Positions 9,470 to 17,355 of a DNA stretch of 64,000 bases are shown one piece after another (position 1 is the stretch's first letter; each line of letters begins with the position of its first letter). Both the position numbers and the translations under genes were made by a program. Where the stretch lies: contig JAHIND010000008.1 of assembly GCA_018896025.1 (NCBI GenBank), forward strand, positions 310,001 through 374,000, written 5' to 3'. Under the pieces are notes generated by a model. The model searched no databases. It worked only from the letters and a program-made list of their open reading frames with translations, and was not told the origin of the DNA. Origin of the DNA: Pseudomonadota bacterium. GTDB lineage: Bacteria > Desulfobacterota > Desulfarculia > Desulfarculales > Desulfarculaceae.

Positions 9470-10173
9470 TGCTCCAGGTCAGCGGCCTGAACACCTATTA
9501 CGGCAAGAGCCACATCTTGCAAGGGGTGGACCTGGGCCTGGAGGCGGGCCAACTGGCCTGCCTGCTGGGGCGCAACGGGGTGGGCAAGTCCACCACCCTC
9601 ATGTCCATCATGGGCTTGGCCCCGCCCAAGAGCGGCAGCATCAAGTTCAAGGGCCAGGAGATCCTGGGCCGCACGCCTCACGAGGTGGCCCGTTTGGGCC
9701 TGGGCTTCGTGCCCGAGGAACGGCGCATCTTCAAGAGCCTCACCGTGCTGGAGAACCTGTTGATCGGCTTGAAGCCGCCCAACCGCCCCGGCGTGGACCC
9801 CTGGACCACCGAGCGCATTTTCGATTCCTTCAGCCGCCTGGGGGAGCGCCGCGACAACAAGGGCGGCCACCTGTCGGGCGGCGAGCAGCAGATGCTCACC
9901 ATCGCCCGCACCCTCATGGGCAACCCGGAGCTGATCCTGGTGGACGAACCCACCGAGGGCCTGGCTCCCCTGGTGGCCGAGTCGGTGTTGGAAATGCTGG
10001 CCGCTATCAGCCGCCAGGGGGTGACCATCCTCATGGTGGAGCAAAATTACAAGGCCGCTCTCAAGCTGGCCCAGACCTTTTTCATTATGTCCAAGGGACG
10101 CATCGTCTTTCGGGGTGACGGCCAAGAACTGGTCGCCGCAGAGGCGGTGCGCCAAAAGTACCTGGAGGTCTAG
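9466..10173 (+). CDS. ABC transporter ATPase, LivF-like
   Basis: The second ATPase, 235 residues. It has Walker A GRNGVGKST, the LivF-type FVPEERRIFKSLTVLENL, a canonical ABC signature LSGGEQQML, Walker B LILVDEPTEGLAP and a switch segment MVEQNYK. It overlaps LivG by 4 bases (ATGA) and is followed 42 bases later by the receptor gene. It should pair with the LivG-like ATPase to power the LivH/LivM pore. Confidence 0.93.
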   Translation: MMLQVSGLNTYYGKSHILQGVDLGLEAGQLACLLGRNGVGKSTTLMSIMGLAPPKSGSIKFKGQEILGRTPHEVARLGLGFVPEERRIFKSLTVLENLLIGLKPPNRPGVDPWTTERIFDSFSRLGERRDNKGGHLSGGEQQMLTIARTLMGNPELILVDEPTEGLAPLVAESVLEMLAAISRQGVTILMVEQNYKAALKLAQTFFIMSKGRIVFRGDGQELVAAEAVRQKYLEV

Positions 10174-10215
10174 GGTGCGCGCACCCGGCCCAATCCATTA
10201 AGAGGGAGGATCGAT

Positions 10216-11421
10216 ATGCGAAAAGGTCTTTTGGCGGGATTGGCCCTGCTGCTGATGCTCGGCGTGGCGTCGGCGGCCTGGGCCGGTGGAACCATTAAAC
10301 TGGCGGTCATGGAGCCCTTGTCCGGCACCTTCAAGGACATCGGCGACCGCTACCTGGAGGGCGTGCAGTACGCAGCCGAGGTGCTCAACGCCAAGGGCGG
10401 CATCAACGGCATGAAGGTGGAGGTCATTCCGGTGGACAGCGAGCTCAAGCCCGCCATCGCCACCCGCAAGGCCACCAAGCTCATCATGAAGGACGGCGTG
10501 AAGTACTTCTGCGGCGGCACCGGCAGCTCGGTGGGCGGCGCCATGGTGCAGCTGGCCAAGACCCAGAACGCCCTGTTCTTCACCTACGGCATGGCCGCGG
10601 CCAGCCTGACCGGCGCCAAGTGCAGCAGCAACTTCTTTCGCGCCTGCGCCAACACCGACAACCAGTCCTACGCCCTGGCGGTGTGGGTGGCTCAGAAGGG
10701 CTTCAAGAAGGTCTTCTGCCTGGCCCAGGACTACTCCTTCGGCAAGGAGGCGGTGGCCGCCTTCACCAAGAAGCTGGCCGAGCTGAACCCCCAGGCCAAG
10801 GTGGTGGGCACCGCCCTGCACCCCATCGGCACCAAGGACTTCGCCCCCTACGTGAGCCAGATCATCAGCTCCGGGGCCGAGGTGGTGTTCACCTCCAACT
10901 GGGGCAGCGACCTCACCCTGCTGCTCAAGCAGGCCAAGCCCCTGGGCCTCAAGGCCAAGTTCGCCTGCTACTACCTGAACGACGATAACGCCATCACCGC
11001 CATCGCCAATGATGATGCGGTGCTGGGCAGCCAGGCCGTCGAGGAATACATGCTCACCATTCCCGGCAAGGCCAATGAAGAGTTCATCGCGGGCTTCAAG
11101 AAGGCCAAGGGCTTCTACCCCACTTGGCTCAGGGGCAAGGCTTACCTGGCCACCATGTTCTGGGCCGAGGCCGTGAAAAAGGCCGGCTCCGACAAGGTCG
11201 ATGCCGTGATCAAGGCCTGGGAAGGCCTTACCTATGACGGTCCGGCCGGTAAGTGGACCATGCGGGCTTGCGACCACCAGGCGTTGATGCCCATGTGGAC
11301 CGCTACCATCGTGGCCAAGAACCCGTTCTTCAAGCATGCTTATGTGGGCCCCGCCACCATGGTGCCGTCGGAAAAAGTGCAAGTGCCTTGCAAGGACACC
11401 GGCTGCAAGGGCTTCAAATAA
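10216..11421 (+). CDS. Periplasmic substrate-binding protein of the first Liv-type importer
   Basis: A type I periplasmic binding protein of 401 residues. A Sec signal peptide (MRKGLLAGLALLLMLGV, cleavage after AWA near residue 24) is followed by the Leu/Ile/Val-binding fold: LAVMEPLSGTFKDIG, then GGINGMKVEVIPVDSE. The mature protein is unusually rich in cysteine for this family (CGGTGSS, CSSNFFRAC, FACYY, ACDHQ, and a C-terminal PCKDTGCKG), so disulfides are possible. GGGAGG at about 10202-10207 gives a good ribosome binding site. It delivers the ligand to the LivH/M/G/F complex just upstream. The ligand is not determined. Confidence 0.9.
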   Translation: MRKGLLAGLALLLMLGVASAAWAGGTIKLAVMEPLSGTFKDIGDRYLEGVQYAAEVLNAKGGINGMKVEVIPVDSELKPAIATRKATKLIMKDGVKYFCGGTGSSVGGAMVQLAKTQNALFFTYGMAAASLTGAKCSSNFFRACANTDNQSYALAVWVAQKGFKKVFCLAQDYSFGKEAVAAFTKKLAELNPQAKVVGTALHPIGTKDFAPYVSQIISSGAEVVFTSNWGSDLTLLLKQAKPLGLKAKFACYYLNDDNAITAIANDDAVLGSQAVEEYMLTIPGKANEEFIAGFKKAKGFYPTWLRGKAYLATMFWAEAVKKAGSDKVDAVIKAWEGLTYDGPAGKWTMRACDHQALMPMWTATIVAKNPFFKHAYVGPATMVPSEKVQVPCKDTGCKGFK

Positions 11422-11446
11422 ACCATTACCCTGGATAAATGCAAAC

Positions 11447-11479
11447 CCGCCGCCGGGCCTCATCGGGGCCCGGCGGCGG
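11447..11479 (+). terminator. Strong intercistronic hairpin after the receptor gene
   Basis: A perfect 13-bp stem CCGCCGCCGGGCC / GGCCCGGCGGCGG with a 7-base loop. No T-run follows, so it more likely protects the 3' end of the abundant receptor mRNA, or attenuates read-through, than acts as a full terminator. The epimerase gene begins 18 bases later. Confidence 0.5.
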
Positions 11480-11496
11480 CTCGAAAAGGTAGCTGC

Positions 11497-12453
11497 ATGA
11501 AGGCGCTCATCACCGGCGGCTCGGGGTTCATCGGCGCGCAACTGGCGCGGCTGTTGGCGGCGGCGGGCCATAGCTCGGTCATCCTCGATCTACAGCCGCC
11601 TCCACCGGACCTGGCGGGCGACCCCGATACCTACGCCTTTGTGCGGGCCTCGGTGACCAACCTCCCGGTGATGATCGACACCCTGCGCGCCCACCAGGCG
11701 GACACGGTGTTCCATCTGGGCGGCATGCTATCCATGCCCTGCGAGCGCGACCCCTGGAGCGCCTTCGAGGTCAACGTGGCCGGCACCTACCACCTCATGG
11801 AGGCGGCGCGCCTGAGCGGAGTGGAGCGCCTGGTGCTGTCCAGCAGCATCGCGGTGTACGGCGAGGATCTTCCCGAGGGGCCCATCCACGACCACAGCCT
11901 GCAACGCCCGGCCTCCATGTACGGCACCAGCAAGGTCTTCGGCGAGCTGCTGGGCCGCTTCTACGCCCGGCGCTTCGGCCTGGACTTCCGCGGCCTGCGC
12001 ATCCCCTCGGTGGTGGGACCCGGCTCCAAGGTGCCCCACATGTCCATCTACAATTGCTGGGCCATTGAGCGGCCTCTGCTGGGCCAGCCCTATGAGATTT
12101 TGGTGGAGCCCGAAACCCGTTGCCCCACCATCTATTACAAGGACGCCTCCCGTGCCCTCATGGAGTTGGCCCTGGCCCCGGTGTCGCGGATAAAAACCAA
12201 GGTCTATAATATTAATGGTTTCAGCCCGGCCTACTCCGCGGCCGAATTGGCGGAGGCGGTAGAGGAGAAGGTCCCAGGGGCGCGGCTCGAGTTCAAGCCC
12301 GACCAGGAGATCACCTCCCTGATCCAGGCCATCGGCAGCCGCGAGCTGGACGACGGCCACGCCCGCCGGGAGTGGGGCTGGGCACCGGGTTATGACCTTC
12401 CCGGCATGATAGACGATTTCAGAAGCGAGCTGGCCCGCCTGGGCCAAGCTTAG
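11497..12453 (+). CDS. NAD-dependent epimerase/dehydratase family protein
   Basis: An extended short-chain dehydrogenase/reductase of 318 residues. The N-terminus has the nucleotide-binding ITGGSGFIGAQLARLL and an acidic residue ending beta-2 (VILDLQ). The catalytic residues are in place: LSSSIAVYG supplies the Ser/Thr and SMYGTSKVFGE supplies Tyr-x3-Lys. The N-x-x-G segment VNVAGTYHLMEAA also fits. Family members act on nucleotide sugars or on free sugar acids and hydroxy acids. No polysaccharide genes are near, and the neighbours are a transporter and BKACE, so a role in catabolism of the imported compound is more likely than cell-wall synthesis. Confidence 0.85.
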   Translation: MKALITGGSGFIGAQLARLLAAAGHSSVILDLQPPPPDLAGDPDTYAFVRASVTNLPVMIDTLRAHQADTVFHLGGMLSMPCERDPWSAFEVNVAGTYHLMEAARLSGVERLVLSSSIAVYGEDLPEGPIHDHSLQRPASMYGTSKVFGELLGRFYARRFGLDFRGLRIPSVVGPGSKVPHMSIYNCWAIERPLLGQPYEILVEPETRCPTIYYKDASRALMELALAPVSRIKTKVYNINGFSPAYSAAELAEAVEEKVPGARLEFKPDQEITSLIQAIGSRELDDGHARREWGWAPGYDLPGMIDDFRSELARLGQA

Positions 12454-12477
12454 TCCTTAGAGAAAGGCAGTAAGGCA

Positions 12478-13413
12478 ATGGCCAAGGGCAAAGCACGTAA
12501 GGCAATCATCACCGCGGCGGTCACCGGCTCCATCCATACCCCCAGCATGTCGCCTTATCTGCCGGTCACCCCGGAAGAGCTTATCGCGGATATCCTGTCG
12601 GTGTACGAGGCCGGGGGCGCGGTGGCCCACCTGCACGTGCGCGACCCCCAGACCGGCATACCCAACGCGGACCAGGACCTCTACCGCGAGGTGGCCTCGG
12701 AGGTGAAACGGCGCTGCGACATCGTGCTGTGCACCACCACCGGCGGCAAGCTGGGCGAGCCGGTGGAGAACCGCTCCCAGGTTATCGCCAACCTCCAGCC
12801 CGAGCTGGCCTCCCTGAACGCGGGGTCATTGAACTTCGCCCTGTTTCATGTGGCCGGGCAATACCAGGACTGGAAGCACGATTGGGAAAAGGGCTACCTG
12901 GAGGGCACCGAGGATTACATCTTCCCCAACACCTTCTACACCATGCGCCGCTTCCTGGAGATAATGGGCCCCTTTGGGACCAAGCCCGAGTTCGAGATCT
13001 ACGACGTGGGCATGATCAACAACCTGGCCCATCTCATCCAGGCGGGCCAGGTAAAGACCCCGGTGTATCTCCAGTTCGTAATGGGCATCCTGGGCGGCAT
13101 CCCGGCCACGGTGGATAACCTGGTCTATATGGTGCAGACCGCCGAGCGGCTCATCGGCGATTTCCAGTGGTCGGTTTGCGCGGCCGGGCGCTTCCAGTTC
13201 CCCATGACCACCCACGGCCTGTTGATGGGCGGCAACGCCCGGGTGGGCCTGGAAGACAACCTGTATCTGGAAAAGGGCGTTCTGGCCAAGAACAGCGGGG
13301 AGCAGGTGGCCAAGCTCATCCGCATCGCCCGCGAGCTGGGCATCGAGCCCGCCACCCCGGACGAGGCCAGGGATATCCTGGGCCTCAAGGGTTTGGACAA
13401 GGTCAACTACTAG
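12478..13413 (+). CDS. BKACE family beta-keto acid cleavage enzyme
   Basis: A member of the beta-keto acid cleavage family (formerly DUF849; prototype 3-keto-5-aminohexanoate cleavage enzyme, Kce), 311 residues. The zinc site is visible as AHLHVRDPQTG. Other family marks are IVLCTTTGGK, the Glu-bearing strand PEFEIYDVGMINN and the C-terminal GGNARVGLEDNLYL. The family reaction is a retro-Claisen condensation: beta-keto acid plus acetyl-CoA gives acetoacetate and a new acyl-CoA. The gene ends the cluster begun by the cupin regulator and is followed by a strong terminator. With the hydroxyacyl dehydrogenase upstream it could complete oxidation and cleavage of a 3-hydroxy acid. The substrate side chain is unknown. 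Confidence 0.92.
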   Translation: MAKGKARKAIITAAVTGSIHTPSMSPYLPVTPEELIADILSVYEAGGAVAHLHVRDPQTGIPNADQDLYREVASEVKRRCDIVLCTTTGGKLGEPVENRSQVIANLQPELASLNAGSLNFALFHVAGQYQDWKHDWEKGYLEGTEDYIFPNTFYTMRRFLEIMGPFGTKPEFEIYDVGMINNLAHLIQAGQVKTPVYLQFVMGILGGIPATVDNLVYMVQTAERLIGDFQWSVCAAGRFQFPMTTHGLLMGGNARVGLEDNLYLEKGVLAKNSGEQVAKLIRIARELGIEPATPDEARDILGLKGLDKVNY

Positions 13414-13431
13414 ATTCCCTTCCCCAGAGCC

Positions 13432-13490
13432 GGGGCGGTTTGCTTTTTCGGCCGGTTTGCCGGCACGGAGGGCGAACCGCCCCTTTTTTT
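13432..13490 (+). terminator. Rho-independent terminator after BKACE
   Basis: The outer stem GGGGCGGTTTGC (13432-13443) pairs with GCGAACCGCCCC (13472-13483) with one G-U pair. It encloses a second hairpin, GCCGG-TTT-GCCGGC, and is followed by seven Ts. It cleanly separates the BKACE operon from the IclR operon. Confidence 0.9.
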
Positions 13491-13640
13491 ATGGGCTCGC
13501 TTCCTTTTTTTCCTTGTCCGCTTTCTAAATTAATCCCCAACGAAAGCAGGTAATTCTCCTTCCGGTGCGTGTGGCGAAGTGGGGCGGGTTTGTGACATTC
13601 GGGGCAAAACGCCTTGACAAAATGGTCGATTCATGGAAAA

Positions 13641-13654
13641 GTTTTCTCGAAAAC
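13641..13654. promoter_or_regulatory. Palindrome before the IclR gene, possible operator
   Basis: GTTTTC-TC-GAAAAC is a perfect 6+6 dyad placed 30 bases before the preferred start codon. A second short dyad, TCTC-GCG-GAGA, follows at 13662-13672. A TTGACA box lies at 13614-13619 but no good -10 was found. The position suits autoregulation by the IclR-type protein. Confidence 0.4.
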
Positions 13655-13683
13655 GAAACATCGTCTCGCGGAGAGAAACGCTG

Positions 13684-14484
13684 ATGCCGGTTAAGGTCGT
13701 CGAATCCCTTCTCAAGGGCTTGAAGGTCATGGAAGCCGTGGCCAGCCATCCCCACGGCCAAAGCCTGCCCGAGATCATTCGGGAAACCGGCCTGCCCAAA
13801 GCCACCGCCTACCGCATGTTGCAAACCCTGGTGGCCAGCAACTACCTCCACTACTTTGAAGACACCGCCAAATACCAACTCGGCCCCAAGGTCATGTCGC
13901 TGGGCATGTCCTCCCTGGCGGGCCAGGACCTGGCCCCGCTGGCCGAACCTTACTTGAAAGAGCTTTCTCGGCGTATCGCCCAGAACGTGAACCTGGGCAT
14001 CCTGGACCACGGCGAGGTGGTGTACATCATCCGCATCAAGGTGCGCCGCATCCTGGGCATCGACCTGGTGGTGGGCAGCCGCCTGCCCGCCCACAACAGC
14101 GCCATCGGCTGGGCCCTGCTGGCCTTCGCCGCTCCCGAACGTATGCAGGTCATCCTGGACCAGATCGCGGCCGACCAGGAACTGGCCCATCAAGTGGGGC
14201 CCCACGGGGTCAACCTGATGAAACGGCTGGAGCGCATCCGCGAGGACGGCTACGCCCTGGGCGAGGACGAATACGTGGCCGGTCTGAGGTCGGTGGCCGT
14301 GCCGGTGTTCAACCAAAGCGGCTATGCCGAAGCATCCATCAACGTTCCGGTGTTCAGCCAGTTTTGCAGCAAGCAAGAGCTGCTGGGGCAGTACCTGCCC
14401 CTGGTGCTGGAAACCGCTCAAACTATTTCCCAGCTCCGGGGTCATACACCCGGCAATCCATCAGTATCAAGGAGCCAGCGATGA
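13684..14484 (+). CDS. IclR-family transcriptional regulator
   Basis: A 266-residue regulator with an N-terminal winged HTH (VESLLKGLKVMEAVASHPHG, then LPKATAYRMLQTLVASNYL) and a C-terminal IclR effector domain containing LGIDLVVGSRLPAHNSAIGWA and the closing SINVPVFSQF. The start at ATG 13684 is preferred to ATG 13633. GGAGAG at 13669-13674 is well placed for it, and the upstream start would add a non-conserved lysine/arginine-rich tail covering a palindrome that looks like an operator. The stop overlaps the start of the EPSP-synthase-like gene (ATGA), so it is cotranscribed with the enzyme and transport genes it probably controls. IclR proteins often respond to aromatic or small organic acids. 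Confidence 0.9.
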   Translation: MPVKVVESLLKGLKVMEAVASHPHGQSLPEIIRETGLPKATAYRMLQTLVASNYLHYFEDTAKYQLGPKVMSLGMSSLAGQDLAPLAEPYLKELSRRIAQNVNLGILDHGEVVYIIRIKVRRILGIDLVVGSRLPAHNSAIGWALLAFAAPERMQVILDQIAADQELAHQVGPHGVNLMKRLERIREDGYALGEDEYVAGLRSVAVPVFNQSGYAEASINVPVFSQFCSKQELLGQYLPLVLETAQTISQLRGHTPGNPSVSRSQR

Positions 14485-15770
14485 AGTTCATAGTAACCAG
14501 GTCCTCCCTGCAGGGGACCACCCGCATTCCGGGAAACAAGTCCGCCTCCGCACGGGCCATCGTGTTGGGCGGCCTGGCCGATGGCGCCTCCAAGGTGGGC
14601 AACTGCCTGCCCGGCATTGACAGCTTCTCCATCGTGGAGATGATGCGGGCCCTGGGCGCCAAGATCGACACCTCCAAGCCCGACTACTGGACGTTTGAAG
14701 GCGTGGCCAACCAGCCCCAGGTGCCCAGCTGCGTCTTGGACGCGGGCAACTCCGGCACCGGCTACTATCTCATCGCGGCCATCGCTTCGCTCATCAACGG
14801 CTGCTCGGTGGTCTCCGGCGACTACCAGATCTGCCGCCGCCCTGCCCAGCCCCTCATTGAGGCCCTGGGCGATCTGGGCGCCGAGGTGGTATCCACTCGC
14901 GGCAACGGCCTGGCGCCCCTGGTGATCAAGGGCCCCATGACCGGCGGCAAGACCAAGCTGCCCGGCGTGAACTCCCAGTGGCTCAGCCCTCTGCTCATCG
15001 CCGGCGGCCTCACCCCCGAGGGCATCACCGTGGTGGAGGACAACCTCATGGAGCGTCCCTACGTGGACATGACCATGGGCTGGATTCGCACCGCGGGCGG
15101 CGAGGTGAGCCACGACAACTACGACGTGTTCACCGTGCCCGGCGGCCAGAAGTACAAGGGCTTCACCGCCGACATCCCCGCCGACTGGGGCAGCTCGGGC
15201 TATCCCATGGTGGCGGCGGCGGTCACCGACTCCAAGGTCACCTTCACCGGTATGAACCCCAATGACTACGCCGGCGAGAAGGCCTATCCCCACATCATTA
15301 AGGCCATGGGCGGCAAGGTCACCTTCGAGGACGAGGGCCGCACCGTTATCGTGGAAGGCGGCACCGAGCTCCAAGGCATCGAGATCGACTGCTCCGGCAC
15401 CCCGGACGCGGTGCCCGCTCTGGCGGTGTTGGGCTGCAAGGCCCAGGGCAAGACCCGGCTGTACAACATCGAGGCCAGCCGCCTCAAGGAGACCGACCGC
15501 ACCCGCTCCATCATGGAGGAGCTGACCAAGATGGGCGGCAAGTTCGATGAGACCGAGGGTAGCTTGACCGTTTATCACTCCGAGCTCAAGGGCACCCGCA
15601 TCGACGGACGCCACGACCACCGCATCGTGATGGCCACCGCCGTGGCCGCCATGATGGCCGATGGCGAGACCATGATCGACGACGCCGAGTACGTGGGGGT
15701 GTCCTTCCCCAACTTCTACGAAGTCATGACTTCGCTGGGGGCCGACATTCACCGCATGGAGATCGTCTAG
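14481..15770 (+). CDS. EPSP-synthase-like enolpyruvyl transferase fold, key residues altered
   Basis: 429 residues, the length of AroA, with both halves of the inside-out barrel recognisable: PGNKSASAR (K20, S21, R25), GNSGTGYY, CRRP, VNSQWLSPLL, TPDAVPALAV, SRLKETDRTR and DHRIVMA. Compared with E. coli AroA, two active-site positions are changed. The NAGTAMR arginine (R100) is tyrosine here (NSGTGYY), and the C-terminal lysine K411 of TSKTFPDYF is valine (VGVSFPNFY). The catalytic Asp and Glu (PD, KETDR) remain. This suggests a different substrate rather than shikimate-3-phosphate. The gene overlaps the IclR gene, has a perfect AAGGAG site, and precedes transporter genes, not aromatic biosynthesis genes. 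It is a paralogue of unknown reaction; a true AroA is expected elsewhere. Confidence 0.85.
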   Translation: MKFIVTRSSLQGTTRIPGNKSASARAIVLGGLADGASKVGNCLPGIDSFSIVEMMRALGAKIDTSKPDYWTFEGVANQPQVPSCVLDAGNSGTGYYLIAAIASLINGCSVVSGDYQICRRPAQPLIEALGDLGAEVVSTRGNGLAPLVIKGPMTGGKTKLPGVNSQWLSPLLIAGGLTPEGITVVEDNLMERPYVDMTMGWIRTAGGEVSHDNYDVFTVPGGQKYKGFTADIPADWGSSGYPMVAAAVTDSKVTFTGMNPNDYAGEKAYPHIIKAMGGKVTFEDEGRTVIVEGGTELQGIEIDCSGTPDAVPALAVLGCKAQGKTRLYNIEASRLKETDRTRSIMEELTKMGGKFDETEGSLTVYHSELKGTRIDGRHDHRIVMATAVAAMMADGETMIDDAEYVGVSFPNFYEVMTSLGADIHRMEIV

Positions 15771-15815
15771 CACAGACGGGGGCCCACGCCCCTGACCGTT
15801 GGTTTAATCAAGGTT

Positions 15816-15836
15816 GGGCCGGAGCAGCTCCGGCCC
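15816..15836 (+). promoter_or_regulatory. Leader hairpin before the TAXI receptor
   Basis: GGGCCGGAG-CAG-CTCCGGCCC is a perfect 9-bp stem with a 3-base loop, 26 bases before the receptor start. No T-run follows. It may set mRNA stability or the expression ratio between the enzyme and the receptor. Confidence 0.4.
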
Positions 15837-15861
15837 GCAGGAGAAATGGGGAGAGAGTATT

Positions 15862-16833
15862 ATGAGAAAAGCTCTGAGCATCTGCATGGCCCTGACTCTG
15901 GGTCTGGTCTTGGCCCTGCCGGCCGCGGCCGCCGACAAACGCATCAGCATCGGCACCGCCGGCACCGCCGGGGCCCTGTACCCCATGGGTGTGGCCATGG
16001 CCGAAACCATCAACCGCCACGTGCCCGGCTTCAAGGCCTCGGCCGAGGCCAGCTCCGCTTCTTTGGAGAACATCCGCAATCTGGGCCAGGGCAACGTGGA
16101 CTGGGCCATCAGCCAGGGCGAGGTGGCCTTCCAGGCCTACAACGGCCTGGACAAGTACAAGGGTCGCGCCCAGACCACGCTGCGCTCCCTGTTCGGCACC
16201 ATCCTGTCCGTGGCCCAGATCTTCACCAGCGCCGACAGCAAGATCAACAGCGTCAAGGAATTCAAAGGCAAGCGCATCGGCGTGGGCGCACCCGGCAGCG
16301 GCGGTGAGCGGGCGGCTCAGAAGATCCTGAGCTACTACGGCCTGACCTACAAGGACATCAAGCCCGAGTTCATGTCCAACGCCGAAATGGTGGCAGCCCT
16401 CAAGGACGGCACCCTGGACGCCTTCATCATCACGCACCCCCTGAAGTCCGCCGCCCTGTTGGATCTGACCACCAGCTACAAGGTGAAGATGATCCCCGTG
16501 GCCGACGAGGGCTTCTACAAGGAGTATCCCTACTTCACCAAGATGGACGTGCCGGCTGGCACCTACCGCAACGTGGACAAGCCCGTGCCCACCCCCATCA
16601 GCCGGGTGGTCATGTACACCAGCACCAAGGCCGGTCTGTCGGTTGACGACGTCTACGCCCTGCTCAAGGGCCTGTGGGCCAACACCGGCGAGTGGACCAA
16701 CACCCACCCCGCGGTGAAGAAGTACACCACCCTGAAGGACGCGGTTAAGGGCCTGCAAGTGCCCCTGCATCCCGGCGCGGTGAAGTTCTACAAGGAAAAA
16801 GGCCTGGACATCCCGGCCAAACTGATCAAGTAG
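15862..16833 (+). CDS. TRAP transporter receptor, TAXI family
   Basis: The extracytoplasmic solute receptor of a TAXI-type TRAP system, 323 residues. A signal peptide (MRKALSICMALTLGLVLALP, cleavage after AAA) is followed by the family opening ISIGTAGTAGALYPMG, then VDWAISQGEVAFQAYNG and LTYKDIKPEFMSNAEM. ATG 15862 is chosen over an upstream in-frame start because it begins the signal peptide and has GGGGAGAG in front. The receptor captures a small anionic solute in the periplasm and passes it to the fused permease two genes on. TAXI systems are known for C4-dicarboxylates, glutamate or 2-oxoglutarate, but most ligands are unassigned. Confidence 0.92.
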   Translation: MRKALSICMALTLGLVLALPAAAADKRISIGTAGTAGALYPMGVAMAETINRHVPGFKASAEASSASLENIRNLGQGNVDWAISQGEVAFQAYNGLDKYKGRAQTTLRSLFGTILSVAQIFTSADSKINSVKEFKGKRIGVGAPGSGGERAAQKILSYYGLTYKDIKPEFMSNAEMVAALKDGTLDAFIITHPLKSAALLDLTTSYKVKMIPVADEGFYKEYPYFTKMDVPAGTYRNVDKPVPTPISRVVMYTSTKAGLSVDDVYALLKGLWANTGEWTNTHPAVKKYTTLKDAVKGLQVPLHPGAVKFYKEKGLDIPAKLIK

Positions 16834-16850
16834 CGACTGGAACCTGAATC

Positions 16851-17348
16851 ATGTCAGCGCTCTCCCGCCAGGGCAAATTCATCCTGCTAACGCTCCTGGT
16901 GCTCCTATGTCTTCCCCTGCCCGCGGCGGGGGAGGGCGGCGGGAGAGCGCTGTTTATCGACAATCCCCAGACCGGGCTCATGGCCCGGCTTCCCGCGCAA
17001 GACGTGGACTACGTGACCATCCGGTTCTTCCACTCCTACGATTGTCAGTGGGTGGAGGAGTCCTTTAAGTTGGTAGGGGGTAAGTTCTATCCCTACGAGG
17101 TCTCCTACGGGGCCGACACTTACGACTACCGCGATCAGCGCTATCAAAGCCGCGCCCGGGTGGGCGCGCACCAGGTTCATCTGACCGATATCAAGCCCCG
17201 CCCCTCGGATATTCTGGCCCAAATCGCCACCCGAGTGGCTTTCACCAAACCCCAACAATTGATTTTGCACACAACCAAGGGCAACCGCGTCTACCTGTTC
17301 ACCGAGTGGGGCAGACCGGGCCAACCTTTGGTCTTCAGCATAAAGTGA
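16851..17348 (+). CDS. DUF1850 protein associated with TAXI-TRAP transporter
   Basis: A 165-residue exported or membrane-anchored protein. Residues 8-26 form a signal sequence (KFILLTLLVLLCLPLPA), followed by the DUF1850 core with VTIRFFHSYDCQWVEESFKL. DUF1850 genes are typically found, as here, between a TAXI receptor and a 4TM/12TM fused TRAP permease, so the protein is probably an accessory of the transporter. Its biochemical role is not known. The spacing is 17 bases after the receptor stop and 7 before the permease. Confidence 0.85.
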   Translation: MSALSRQGKFILLTLLVLLCLPLPAAGEGGGRALFIDNPQTGLMARLPAQDVDYVTIRFFHSYDCQWVEESFKLVGGKFYPYEVSYGADTYDYRDQRYQSRARVGAHQVHLTDIKPRPSDILAQIATRVAFTKPQQLILHTTKGNRVYLFTEWGRPGQPLVFSIK

Positions 17349-17355
17349 GGCGGAA

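Noticed and set aside
13614..13642. TTGACA before the IclR gene as a sigma-70 promoter
   Set aside because: No acceptable -10 at 16-18 bases.
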